From CACORA01 sp044234625 (GTDB lineage: Bacteria; Planctomycetota; Planctomycetia; Pirellulales; UBA1268), in the NCBI GenBank assembly GCA_044234625.1, contig JBIIIP010000024.1, positions 1 through 30,659 of the forward strand: 30,659 bases of DNA, in the 5' to 3' direction. Shown piece by piece: positions 1 to 7,499 of the stretch. Below the pieces are notes generated by a model. That model was not told the origin of the DNA. It ran no database searches and saw only the letters and a program-made list of their open reading frames with translations. Made by a program: the position numbers and the translations under genes. Every line of letters begins with the position of its first letter. Position 1 is the first letter of the stretch.

Positions 1-1170
1 GAGGATCGGGGCCGCGGCATCCTCGCCCAGCGGGGCGAGCGGGTGACGGTGCAGGCCGATGGCGCGAAGAAGGCCGGGCCGCCCATCGGGGCCGCGGACG
101 ACCTCCAAAAGCGGATCAAGCCCGACGACTGGAACGACTACCGCATCATCGCCCGCGGGCGGACGCTGCAGCACTTCATCAATGGGCAGTTGATGTCGGA
201 GACGGTCGACGAGCAGGTCGACAAGGCGTCGTTGCAGGGCGTGCTGGCGTTGCAGCTCCACGCCGGGCCGCCGATGAAGGCCGAGTTCAAGGACATCCGC
301 CTCAAGCGACTGAAGCTCGCCGACGGCCGACGCAAGCTGGTGATGGTGGCGGGCACGCCGAGCCATCCCCCGGGGCAGCATGAATTCCGTGCCGGAAACC
401 TGCTCCTGAAAAAATGCCTCGACGCGTTCTCGGCCTCGCAGCCGGGGCGGCCCCTTGTCACGGCTGCGTATGACAGAGGCTGGCCGGCCGATCCCTCGGC
501 GTTCGACAATGCCAACGCGATCTTCTTCTTCGCCGATGGCGGCGACGGCCACCCCGTGGTGCAGAGCAGCCGGCTCGCGCAGATCGACGCCTTGGCCAAA
601 CGCGGCGTGGGAATCGCCTGCCTGCATTACGCTGTCGAGGTGCCGAAGGAGAAAGGCGGCCCGCAGTTTCTCGATTGGATGGGGGGCTATTTCGAGGCCA
701 ACTGGTCGGTGAATCCCCACTGGACGCTGGCGCGGACGGAACTCGCCCAAGGGCATCCGATCACGCGCGGCGTGAAGCCCTTCGAGACCAAGGACGAATG
801 GTATTACCACATGCGGTTTCGCGATCCACCGCAGGGGCTGACGATGATTCTCACCGCCGTGCCGCCCGATGCTACGCGCGAACGCCCCGATGGGCCGCAC
901 AGCAACAATCCCACCGTGCGGGCCAGCAAGGGGGCGCGCGAGGCGCTCGCCTGGGCCTACGAGCGGCCGGGCGGAGGCCGAGGCTTCGGCTGCACCGGGG
1001 CCCATTTTCACACCAACTGGGAGGCGGCCGACTTCCGCACCCTGCTGCTCAACGCGTTGGTGTGGACATCCGGACTCGACGTGCCCGCGGATGGTGTATC
1101 CTCCTCGGTTTCGGCGGCCGACCTGGCCGCCAACCTGGATGACAAGCAACCAAAACCATCAAAGCCATGA
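1..1170 (+). CDS. DUF1080 (3-keto-disaccharide hydrolase-like) / ThuA fusion protein, 5' truncated by window edge
   Basis: The reading frame is open from base 1, so the true start lies outside the window; 389 residues are visible. Residues ~1-105 look like the end of a DUF1080 concanavalin-like beta-sandwich, including the family ending GVLALQLHAGPP followed by an EFKDIRLK strand. Residues ~110-355 form a ThuA-like domain (class I glutamine-amidotransferase-like fold), starting at KLVMVAGTPSHPPGQHEF and containing GVGIACLHYA. Both families are common in Planctomycetota and are linked to carbohydrate or keto-sugar breakdown; the exact substrate cannot be read from sequence. A signal peptide would be upstream and is not visible. 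The ferredoxin gene starts only 10 bp downstream, so the two are probably co-transcribed. A GTG at 43 could be mistaken for a start but lies inside the DUF1080 domain. Confidence 0.88.
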   Translation, partial: EDRGRGILAQRGERVTVQADGAKKAGPPIGAADDLQKRIKPDDWNDYRIIARGRTLQHFINGQLMSETVDEQVDKASLQGVLALQLHAGPPMKAEFKDIRLKRLKLADGRRKLVMVAGTPSHPPGQHEFRAGNLLLKKCLDAFSASQPGRPLVTAAYDRGWPADPSAFDNANAIFFFADGGDGHPVVQSSRLAQIDALAKRGVGIACLHYAVEVPKEKGGPQFLDWMGGYFEANWSVNPHWTLARTELAQGHPITRGVKPFETKDEWYYHMRFRDPPQGLTMILTAVPPDATRERPDGPHSNNPTVRASKGAREALAWAYERPGGGRGFGCTGAHFHTNWEAADFRTLLLNALVWTSGLDVPADGVSSSVSAADLAANLDDKQPKPSKP

Positions 1171-1180
1171 GGAGCGCGCC

Positions 1181-1525
1181 ATGCCGACGCTGACGGTCGA
1201 GGGAGTGGGTTCATTCGCAGTGCCGGCCGGCAAGCGGCTGGTCAACGCGCTCGTCGATGAATGTGGCGTCGATCAATTGCACGCGTGCGGCGGGGTGGCC
1301 CGGTGCACCACGTGCCGCGTCGAATTCGTGGCTGGCGAGCCGGCCACGATGACGCAGGCCGAGAAGGATGTCTTGGCTGCCAAGGGACTCGCCGCCACGC
1401 CGCACCTGCGGCTCTCCTGCCAGATCGCTTGCGATGCCGACATGACCGTGAAGGTGATCAGCCGGCTTGCCGGATCGGGCCGCAAAGATTGCGGCCCGCG
1501 GCCCGCGGACGACATGCAGCCGTAG
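1181..1525 (+). CDS. 2Fe-2S ferredoxin (plant/vertebrate-type fold)
   Basis: A 114-residue electron carrier. The cluster ligands form the C-x5-C-x2-C pattern at C36, C42 and C45 (HACGGVARCTTC), with the fourth ligand at C80 in RLSCQ, as in [2Fe-2S] ferredoxins. Extra cysteines occur at 28, 84 and 104. The start is the ATG at 1181, preceded by a good GAGGAG ribosome binding site; the same frame is open upstream to 869 but overlaps the ThuA gene. The protein is cytoplasmic, as there is no signal peptide. It sits 10 bp after the DUF1080-ThuA gene. Its redox partner is unknown, and no oxygenase or reductase is adjacent. The last ~18 residues are polar and probably disordered. Confidence 0.9.
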   Translation: MPTLTVEGVGSFAVPAGKRLVNALVDECGVDQLHACGGVARCTTCRVEFVAGEPATMTQAEKDVLAAKGLAATPHLRLSCQIACDADMTVKVISRLAGSGRKDCGPRPADDMQP

Positions 1526-1540
1526 CGCCAAGGGCGATCG

Positions 1541-1626
1541 CATCGGCATGGACAGACCGGAGGTCCGTCTCCACGGTGGGTGAGGGCATGGCCAGACCGG
1601 AGGTCCGTCTCCACGGTGGGTGAGGG
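1541..1626. repeat. Dispersed palindromic intergenic repeat, partly duplicated in tandem
   Basis: It lies between the convergent ferredoxin and EboF-like genes. A 34-bp sequence (1553-1586) recurs exactly at 1593-1626, a 40-bp period. Each copy carries an imperfect inverted repeat, GACAGACC / GGTCCGTC, around a 3-nt loop, with one mismatch. The first copy with its left flank (from 1541) matches, in reverse complement, the repeat at 20427-20468 at about 36 of 41 positions. It could act as a two-way transcription end between convergent genes, but there is no U-tract. Short apparent ORFs across it are artefacts. Confidence 0.8.
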
Positions 1627-1654
1627 ATGGTACGCCACCGCAATGGCATGCGGC

Positions 1655-3019
1655 CTACATCGCCATCAGCCCCTTCACGATGCCGGCGATCTCGTGCATC
1701 GCCAGCGGGCCGGTGGCGATCCCGGGGCGCGAGGCGATGAAGATCGTCTCGTGGGGATCAGCCGCATCGCGGGCGCCGTGCGATCCCTTCACGAGCGCGG
1801 TGTCGAGCGGGATGCTCACCGCCGGCAGTTTCGCGCGATCGATGTGCAATTCCACCGGGTCGTAGCCCGGCTTGCGGTGGATGTCGACGGTGCGGGCGAA
1901 GTCCGGGGCCCGGGAGTCGGTCAGCCAGTAGGGATACGCCTGCCAGCTATCGGGAGTGCTCTCGATGACGAGGTCGCCGCAGCGGCTCGGCGGGCCGCCG
2001 GGTGCCGCCGCCACGAGGCCGGCCTTCACGAGATCGTCGCCGGCGAGCACGCGGCCGACCCCCGGCGCACCGCGGAAGAGCCCGGCCACGCGATCGACGT
2101 CCCGGCGGGAGGCGCCCTCGCGAAGATAGACGTGGCCGACCTGGTGATCGGCCAATGCCCACGCGGCGGAGTTTTCAATGTCGAGAATCTCCCCGGCTTC
2201 CGTGTCGCGGATGGCGACGAGCCCGGCCTCGCGAAGCAGGCGGTTGGGAAACAGCGTGTGCGACACCGGCCGGATCCGGTATTCGCCCGCGATGAGCACG
2301 GTCAGTTGGGCCGGGCCGACCATGTCCGCGAAGCCGTCGACGAGCTGGGCGATCTCGGCATCGAGCTCCCCGCAGGCGGCAAGGGCCGGCGGGCTGTCGG
2401 GGCCGGTGCGTTGCGCCGCGTAGTCGAGGTGCGGCAGGTAGACGAAGGCGAGGTGCGGGGGCTGCTCCCGGGCGGCCTCGATGAAGCTGCGGGCGATCCA
2501 CCGCGAGGATTCGATGCCGGCGATCGGGCCCCAGAACTTGTGGAGCGGAAACTCACCGAGCCTCTCGCGGAGCCGGCCGTAGAGCGGCTCCGGGTTCGTG
2601 TGGCACCACATCGTCTCGGTGCCATCGGCATTGTGCCGGGGTGCGGGCAGGCAGACGAGGTCGGCGGTGGCGTGCTTGGATTGGAGGAGAAACCACGCGG
2701 CCGTTTGCAGTCCGGGCCGCGCCTGGCGCAGCGCGTCCCAGATCCGCGGGGCGCGGTGCACCGAGTCGGGGCTGATCCACATTTCCAGGTGCCGCGAAGA
2801 GCGGTCGAAGAGCCCGTTGGACACGATGCCGTGCCCGGCTGGTGTGGCGCCGGTGGTGAGGGTGGCTTGAACCGGGCACGTGACGGCGGGAAACCCGGGG
2901 TCGAGGGGCACGCACCCACCCCGGCCGGCCAGCGCGGCGAGCGCGGGCATCCGGGCGAGGTCCTGCTCGCGGAGCCCGGGAATCGAGAGCACCAGAATGT
3001 GCACGTCGGAAATGGTCAT
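1655..3019 (-). CDS. EboF-like alkaline phosphatase-superfamily protein (type I phosphodiesterase/nucleotide pyrophosphatase family)
   Basis: A 454-residue protein of the nucleotide pyrophosphatase/phosphodiesterase fold. The nucleophile region is clear: FPAVTCPVQATLTTG with T47 as the expected nucleophile, then HGIVSNG. Other core positions are D199 in LPHLDYAAQR and a late KGSHG histidine. Two classical metal-binding sites are altered: the usual N-terminal Asp is replaced in LSIPGLRE, and the usual Asp-His pair reads GEY at 245-247. From memory, the Ebo-cluster members of this family show similar changes, so this may be a family trait and not decay. The start ATG overlaps the stop of the upstream TIM-barrel gene by 4 bp (ATGA), so translation is probably coupled. 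It is the last gene of a seven-gene minus-strand run. No signal peptide is visible. The substrate is unknown; EboF assignment rests on motifs and on the EboC-like neighbour. Confidence 0.82.
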   Translation of the reverse strand: MTISDVHILVLSIPGLREQDLARMPALAALAGRGGCVPLDPGFPAVTCPVQATLTTGATPAGHGIVSNGLFDRSSRHLEMWISPDSVHRAPRIWDALRQARPGLQTAAWFLLQSKHATADLVCLPAPRHNADGTETMWCHTNPEPLYGRLRERLGEFPLHKFWGPIAGIESSRWIARSFIEAAREQPPHLAFVYLPHLDYAAQRTGPDSPPALAACGELDAEIAQLVDGFADMVGPAQLTVLIAGEYRIRPVSHTLFPNRLLREAGLVAIRDTEAGEILDIENSAAWALADHQVGHVYLREGASRRDVDRVAGLFRGAPGVGRVLAGDDLVKAGLVAAAPGGPPSRCGDLVIESTPDSWQAYPYWLTDSRAPDFARTVDIHRKPGYDPVELHIDRAKLPAVSIPLDTALVKGSHGARDAADPHETIFIASRPGIATGPLAMHEIAGIVKGLMAM

Positions 3020-3864
3020 GCGGGAAGGCCCTCGGGAACGAGGCGGCGGAGGAAGATGGCGGATTCGCGGGCGGTGTCAAACCAGCGGTGGGCGTGGCGG
3101 GGCAGTTCGACGTGCAGCCCGCCGTGGTAGCCGCCCGCCGCCAACGCCGCGAGGGCCGACGCGAAGTCGACGTCGCCGGTGCCGAGCGGCAGGTGCTCGT
3201 GGCGACAGGGAAGCATGTCGTCGAGATGCACGTTGACCACGCGGGAGGCCCAAGGAGCGATGGCGACCGCGCAGGGCTCTTCGCCCATGCAGGTGAGATG
3301 GCCGATGTCGATGGTCAGCCGGAGCCGGTCGGGATTGCCGAGCCGTGCGTGAAGCGTGCCGAAGCGGGCGAGCGTGTCGATGAACATGCCCGGTTCGGGC
3401 TCGAAGCCGAGCACCACGCCGCGGTCGTCCGCATGCTCGAGCACGGGCCCGAGGGAAGCGGTGAGCCGCTCCCAGAGCTCTTCCTCGCGGGCGGCGTCGC
3501 GGACCACGCCCGACCACAGCGACACGCATCCGGCCCCCAGGCGGGCGGCGACATCGATGGCCCGGCGCAGGAATTCGACCCGTCGGGACCGCGCGGCGGC
3601 GGTGGCCGAGACGAGCGTCGGCTCGTGCTTGACCAGCGGGTCGAGGAGATGACGGGCGCCCGTCTCGATCACGCACGCCATGCCATGGTCGGCGAGCGCC
3701 GCCTGCCAGCGGGTTCCTTCGGCCGCCGCGTGCGCGGCCCGGGGGTCGAGCACGTGGCGGTCGAGCGTGATGGCCAGCGAGCGGTAGCCGAGATCGCGGA
3801 GCTGCGGCAGGGCCTCCAGCGGATCGATGTCGCCGAGGCTGTTGGTGCTGAAGCCGATGCGCAT
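3016..3864 (-). CDS. Sugar phosphate isomerase/epimerase-like TIM-barrel protein (xylose isomerase-like; possible EboE counterpart)
   Basis: A 282-residue AP endonuclease 2/xylose isomerase-like TIM barrel. Likely metal and catalytic residues fall in order along the barrel: E155/E157 in FEPEPG, D186 and H189 in TIDIGH, H213 in NVHLDD and E253 in HVELPRH. Length suits the family (~270-300). The start is the ATG at 3864, 13 bp after the stop of the UbiA-family gene; the end overlaps the next gene by 4 bp. Ebo clusters contain a xylose isomerase-like TIM barrel, EboE, but that protein is longer as I recall, so equivalence is not certain. The FEPEPGMFIDT segment resembles the IEPEPGLLIER of the other TIM barrel at 4839-5705, suggesting they are paralogues or act on related substrates. 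The substrate cannot be predicted. Confidence 0.85.
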   Translation of the reverse strand: MRIGFSTNSLGDIDPLEALPQLRDLGYRSLAITLDRHVLDPRAAHAAAEGTRWQAALADHGMACVIETGARHLLDPLVKHEPTLVSATAAARSRRVEFLRRAIDVAARLGAGCVSLWSGVVRDAAREEELWERLTASLGPVLEHADDRGVVLGFEPEPGMFIDTLARFGTLHARLGNPDRLRLTIDIGHLTCMGEEPCAVAIAPWASRVVNVHLDDMLPCRHEHLPLGTGDVDFASALAALAAGGYHGGLHVELPRHAHRWFDTARESAIFLRRLVPEGLPA

Positions 3865-3877
3865 GGGTCGAGAGTCG

Positions 3878-4831
3878 TCAGGTGGGGCTCACCAGCCGGC
3901 GGCCGAGGAGGAAGAAGGCCAACAGGCAGAGCACCACGATCGCCCAGGGCTCGCCGCATGCGGCCAGCACGAGCGCGGCGTCGAGCGTGATGATCGACTG
4001 GATCGCATTCCCCACCGCCAGCCGCACGCGAGCCGGCGCGGGATCGGCCACGGCGATCACCGCGCGGCCGAGGATCGACGTTCCCAGGATCGCCCACAGC
4101 ACGAGCCACATGGAGAGCCGGCCACCGGCGAGCCAGGGGCCGCCCACGTTCCAGTGCTCACCGGTGCGGATGTGGGCGGCGAGCCAGGGGTGGGTGGCGG
4201 CCACGGCGAGGCCCGCTGCCATGAGGCCCGTCGCCGCGGCCAGAATCGGCACGCGGCTGCGGCCCGCCTCGTCGCGGGAAAAGAGCGTGATGCCGGCGAC
4301 GTAGATCCCCATGCCCACCGGTGCGAGCCACTCGTGCGCGGCATGGGGGCCGCCGGCCGCCGTCATCCCCAGGAGCCAGTTGCACGACCGGCAGCTTCCC
4401 ATCACGGCCGGCCCGAACGCCGTGTGTTTCGCGCGGCGGTCATACAGCCAGACCGCGGCCGTCAGGGCCGCGCCCACGAGTGCCGGCCAGGGCGTCCGGG
4501 CCGCGAAGGCCGTCGCCGAGGCCGCAACGGCGCCGAGCGACAACAGGCCGTGCCCCACCCGCGAGGCGGTCGCCAGATCGATCGCGCCGCTGGGCAGCGG
4601 ACGCTCGGGCCGCTCCTCGCGGTCGATGCCGACGTCGAACACGTCGTTGAGCACCATGCCCGCGGCGTAGAAGCAAAGCGACGCGGCGATCGCCAGCCAG
4701 CAGGCGGCCGGCGGCCATTCGAGCGGCCGCGGACCGGAGCAGATGAGAAACCCTGCCAGCACGTCGGCCACGGCGGTGGCGTGGTTGGGGAGCCGGAGCA
4801 GCCGGAGCCAGGCAAGGAGCGTGTGTGCCAT
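3878..4831 (-). CDS. eboC: UbiA-family membrane prenyltransferase, EboC-like
   Basis: A 317-residue polytopic membrane protein with about 8-9 hydrophobic helices. The UbiA aspartate-rich motif is at N62-D63-x2-D66 with D70 (LNDVFDVGID), followed by REERPERPLPSG. The second polar loop carries D131 and K135 in YDRRAKH, then a CRSCNWLLGM segment similar to that of EboC proteins. UbiA enzymes join a prenyl diphosphate to a second substrate in the membrane; EboC is the Ebo-system member, implicated in moving a metabolite precursor to the periplasm in cyanobacteria. The preferred start is the ATG at 4831, 7 bp after the preceding stop. An in-frame TTG at 4846 would add five residues and overlap that gene. 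It sits between two TIM-barrel genes. EboA, EboB and EboD homologues are not in this window. Confidence 0.85.
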   Translation of the reverse strand: MAHTLLAWLRLLRLPNHATAVADVLAGFLICSGPRPLEWPPAACWLAIAASLCFYAAGMVLNDVFDVGIDREERPERPLPSGAIDLATASRVGHGLLSLGAVAASATAFAARTPWPALVGAALTAAVWLYDRRAKHTAFGPAVMGSCRSCNWLLGMTAAGGPHAAHEWLAPVGMGIYVAGITLFSRDEAGRSRVPILAAATGLMAAGLAVAATHPWLAAHIRTGEHWNVGGPWLAGGRLSMWLVLWAILGTSILGRAVIAVADPAPARVRLAVGNAIQSIITLDAALVLAACGEPWAIVVLCLLAFFLLGRRLVSPT

Positions 4832-4838
4832 GCGCGGT

Positions 4839-5705
4839 TCAGGCAAGAGCCACTCCCGCCACCGCGGCCGCGGTGGCCAGATAAGTGCGGGCCGCGGCGG
4901 CCGCCTCGTCGGGCCGCTCGCGGTAGGGATAGAGCTCGACCGTGATCCAGGTGTCGGGCGTCTGGTCGGCGATGGCGCGGAGCACGCCCGCGAAGTCGAT
5001 CGCCCCCTCTCCCGGCACGAGATGATGGTGGACCCGCGTGGCGGCGATGTCTTCGAAGTGGTAGTGCCGCGTATGGGCCTTCATCCGCGGCACCCACTCG
5101 GCCGGGTCCTCGGCAACGCAGTAGGCATGGCCGATGTCGAAGTTGAGGCCCAGCGCCGGGTGGTCGACCCGTTCGGCAAACTCCAGATACTGCCCGAACC
5201 GCTCGATGAGCAGCCCCGGCTCGGGCTCGATGAGCAGCGTCACACCGCAGTCGGCCGCCACGTCGAGGCAGGGCATGATTTCCTCGTAGAAGATGTCGGT
5301 CGCCTGCTCCCGGGTCTGACCCGGCTGGATTTCTCCGCCCGGCTCCGTGGAGATGCTCGTGGCCCCGAGATCGGCGGCCATCCTCAGGGCCCGTTTGGTG
5401 TGCTCGCGGCGGATGGCGCGGTAGTGCGGATCGGGATCGGTCCATCCGGGGTGCCAGTAGGGCTGCCGCGGATCGGCGACGGCGTTCATCATGAATGCGT
5501 TGATGTTGGAGATCGTCAGGCCGGCCGACCGCAGCGCCCGCCGGATCCCCTCTTTCTGCACGTCCAAGAGCCCCGCGGGCCATGCATGGGGCACGTCGGC
5601 CAACAGCTCGATGCCGCGGTAGCCGAGGGCGGCAATGCGAGAGATCGCCTCGTCGATGGGAACGTCGAGATAGGCATTCGAACTGAAGGCGAGTTGCAGC
5701 GGCAT
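4839..5705 (-). CDS. Sugar phosphate isomerase/epimerase-like TIM-barrel protein (second copy)
   Basis: A 288-residue xylose isomerase-like TIM barrel, starting at the ATG at 5705 (MPLQLAFSSNAYLDVPIDEA). The open frame continues upstream to 5918, but that part is low-complexity, arginine-rich and outside the fold. Putative metal and catalytic residues are E160 in IEPEPG, D190 and H193 in FDIGH, H216 in HYHFED and E257 in TVELYPY. It shares the EPEPG loop and overall layout with the protein at 3016-3864 but the two are clearly divergent. It ends 7 bp before the EboC-like gene and begins 103 bp downstream of the ABC permease, the largest gap in the seven-gene run, so an internal promoter is possible there. 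The ribosome binding site is weak. The substrate is unknown. Confidence 0.86.
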   Translation of the reverse strand: MPLQLAFSSNAYLDVPIDEAISRIAALGYRGIELLADVPHAWPAGLLDVQKEGIRRALRSAGLTISNINAFMMNAVADPRQPYWHPGWTDPDPHYRAIRREHTKRALRMAADLGATSISTEPGGEIQPGQTREQATDIFYEEIMPCLDVAADCGVTLLIEPEPGLLIERFGQYLEFAERVDHPALGLNFDIGHAYCVAEDPAEWVPRMKAHTRHYHFEDIAATRVHHHLVPGEGAIDFAGVLRAIADQTPDTWITVELYPYRERPDEAAAAARTYLATAAAVAGVALA

Positions 5706-5808
5706 GGCGGGTTCCACGAAGAAGAGGCCCAAGTGTAGCCGCGTGCCGCCGCCGTGGCACAGGGCCGCGGGCGGCGCCCGGGCTCGTGCCGCATGTTCGT
5801 CGCGGCCG

Positions 5809-6627
5809 TCAGCTCGACGCGCTGCGGTATTTCGCCAACGCGGACTGGAAGACCACGCGGGAGACCACGAGCGAGACCACGGCCGCCGCGACGGCGCCCG
5901 CCACGGGCCACCAGGCATGGCCGGCGAGTGGCTGGGCGATGACCCGGGCAGGCACGTTGACCACGAGGAGGATCGGGATCACGAACGTGCACAAGGCGCG
6001 GAGCGGGCCGCCCCAGGGGCCGGCGTAGATCTCGGCCGGATAACGGGAGAAATTGGTGATGTAGAACCAGAAATCGTAGAGGCTCTGGTTGCGGCCCATG
6101 TGGATCGTGGCCGCCGCGAGCATGATCACCAGGCTGTAGAGGATGGCCACTCCGCAGAGCACGAGGAGCGGGTAGAGGATCCAGGCGATCGGCGGCGGCG
6201 GATGGTCGAGCCGCCCCAGCGCCCAGGCCAGCAGCCCGCCCCCCACGATGCCGTTGGCGAACGACGAGAAGTCGACGCGGTGCATCGAGAGCAGGAACTG
6301 CGCATCGAGCGGCTGCACGAGCACGGCGTCGAGCCCGCCGGTGCGGACCAACTCGGTGAGCTCCTCGGCGCTAGGCATGAACAACGCTTGGACGATCGAG
6401 TTGATGATCAGACCCGTGGCCACGAAGGCGAAGAACGGGGCCTGCGACCATCCTGTGCGCGGGCCGATTTCCGGCGTGAACTGGAAGATCAGCAGGTAGA
6501 AGGCCAGGTTCATCGCCATCCACCCCAGGCTCGTCACGCACTCGAGGATGAAATTCGCTCGGAACGTCATGTCGCGCACGAGGCAGGCCCGGGCGAACGT
6601 CGCGAAAATCAGCAGATAGCGCGCCAT
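5809..6627 (-). CDS. ABC-2 family transporter permease (second membrane subunit)
   Basis: A 272-residue membrane protein with about six predicted helices, resembling the ABC-2 permease family formerly called DUF990. The segment EELTELVRTGGLDAVLVQP is the conserved cytoplasmic region that precedes the later helices. The start is the ATG at 6627 (MARYLLIFATFARACLVRDM), 2 bp after the stop of the other permease; an upstream in-frame start at 6672 would overlap that gene. With that gene and the ATPase at 7496-8527 it forms a three-gene ABC transporter, two half-permeases and one ATPase, most likely an exporter. No solute-binding protein is present, which supports export. The substrate is unknown; the downstream Ebo-like genes suggest a small metabolite. 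Confidence 0.88.
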   Translation of the reverse strand: MARYLLIFATFARACLVRDMTFRANFILECVTSLGWMAMNLAFYLLIFQFTPEIGPRTGWSQAPFFAFVATGLIINSIVQALFMPSAEELTELVRTGGLDAVLVQPLDAQFLLSMHRVDFSSFANGIVGGGLLAWALGRLDHPPPPIAWILYPLLVLCGVAILYSLVIMLAAATIHMGRNQSLYDFWFYITNFSRYPAEIYAGPWGGPLRALCTFVIPILLVVNVPARVIAQPLAGHAWWPVAGAVAAAVVSLVVSRVVFQSALAKYRSASS

Positions 6628-6629
6628 GG

Positions 6630-7499
6630 TCACCCGCCGAAGGCGCTCCACCGCCTGGTGCCCCGCCACCACACGACGCGGCAGACGACGACCATCACCA
6701 CCACCCAGACGGCCTCGATGAACAGGGCGCGGCCGAGGTCGGGCCCCGTGATCTTGCCGAGCCAGACGGCGGCCGGGAAATAGGCGGTGTATTCGAAGGG
6801 CAGCCAGCGGACGACGTCGGCCACGCTCACGCCGGGGATGCCCGTGGCGACGCCGGCGAGCATGTCGAGCGGAAACATGTGGCCCGAGAGCAGGTACTGC
6901 ACGAGCATGTAGGCGAACACGATGCTCGACACCTCGAGAAACCAGAAGCCGAGCATGCCGAGCGCGGCCTCCATGAAGAAGCCGAGGAGAAACGAGAGCC
7001 CGAGCGAAGCCGCGAAGGCGGCGATCGTGGCCGCGTCAGGCGACGGGGGGAAATAGTGGCGGCAGAGGAAGAACACGGCGGCAAACGGCAGGCCGGCCAC
7101 GAGGTAGTAGACGAGCTTGTGTGCGATCCGGGCCGCGAGGAGAAACGACACGTAATCGACCGGCTGCACCAGGTATTTCTTCACCGAGCCGTCGCGGATG
7201 CTGCGGGCGATGCCGCTGGAGAGGCCGGGCATGCTGGAGAAGGCGCGGGTCACCATCGTGAGGAGGTAGTAGGCCACGATGTCGTTCCGCGAATAGCCGG
7301 CGATGTCGGTGCGGCTGGTGGCGGCGAACACGGCTGTCCAGAGGAAGATCTGCGTGACGATCGGCAGGAACCGCATCAGCGTGCCGATCACGAAGTCGCC
7401 GCGGTAGACGAGCCGATCCTCGATGCAGATGGCGAGCATCGTGAGCCATGCGCGGAGGCCGGCCCAGGGCCGCGGTGGGGCGGATGCCGGGCCGCTCAT
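6630..7499 (-). CDS. ABC-2 family transporter permease (first membrane subunit)
   Basis: A 289-residue inner-membrane protein with about six hydrophobic helices. The cytoplasmic segment SIRDGSVKKYLVQPVDY matches the pattern of ABC-2/DUF990-type permeases (basic stretch followed by LVQPVDY) and is likewise present in the sister permease as LVQPLDA. The start is the ATG at 7499 (MSGPASAPPRPWAGL), which overlaps the ATPase stop by 4 bp (ATGA), so translation is probably coupled. Its stop is 2 bp before the second permease. The longer open frame to 8177 is an arginine-rich shadow of the ATPase gene. The two permeases differ strongly in sequence and probably form a heterodimer. Confidence 0.88.
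   Translation of the reverse strand: MSGPASAPPRPWAGLRAWLTMLAICIEDRLVYRGDFVIGTLMRFLPIVTQIFLWTAVFAATSRTDIAGYSRNDIVAYYLLTMVTRAFSSMPGLSSGIARSIRDGSVKKYLVQPVDYVSFLLAARIAHKLVYYLVAGLPFAAVFFLCRHYFPPSPDAATIAAFAASLGLSFLLGFFMEAALGMLGFWFLEVSSIVFAYMLVQYLLSGHMFPLDMLAGVATGIPGVSVADVVRWLPFEYTAYFPAAVWLGKITGPDLGRALFIEAVWVVVMVVVCRVVWWRGTRRWSAFGG

Noticed and set aside
1541..1626. CRISPR-like array, considered because of the 40-bp period
   Set aside because: There are only two units, the spacer is 6 bp, and no cas genes are present.
1580..3130. 516-codon plus-strand frame opposite the EboF-like gene
   Set aside because: It has Arg/Gly/Glu-rich composition typical of antisense frames in GC-rich DNA, and the minus-strand frame has clear family motifs.
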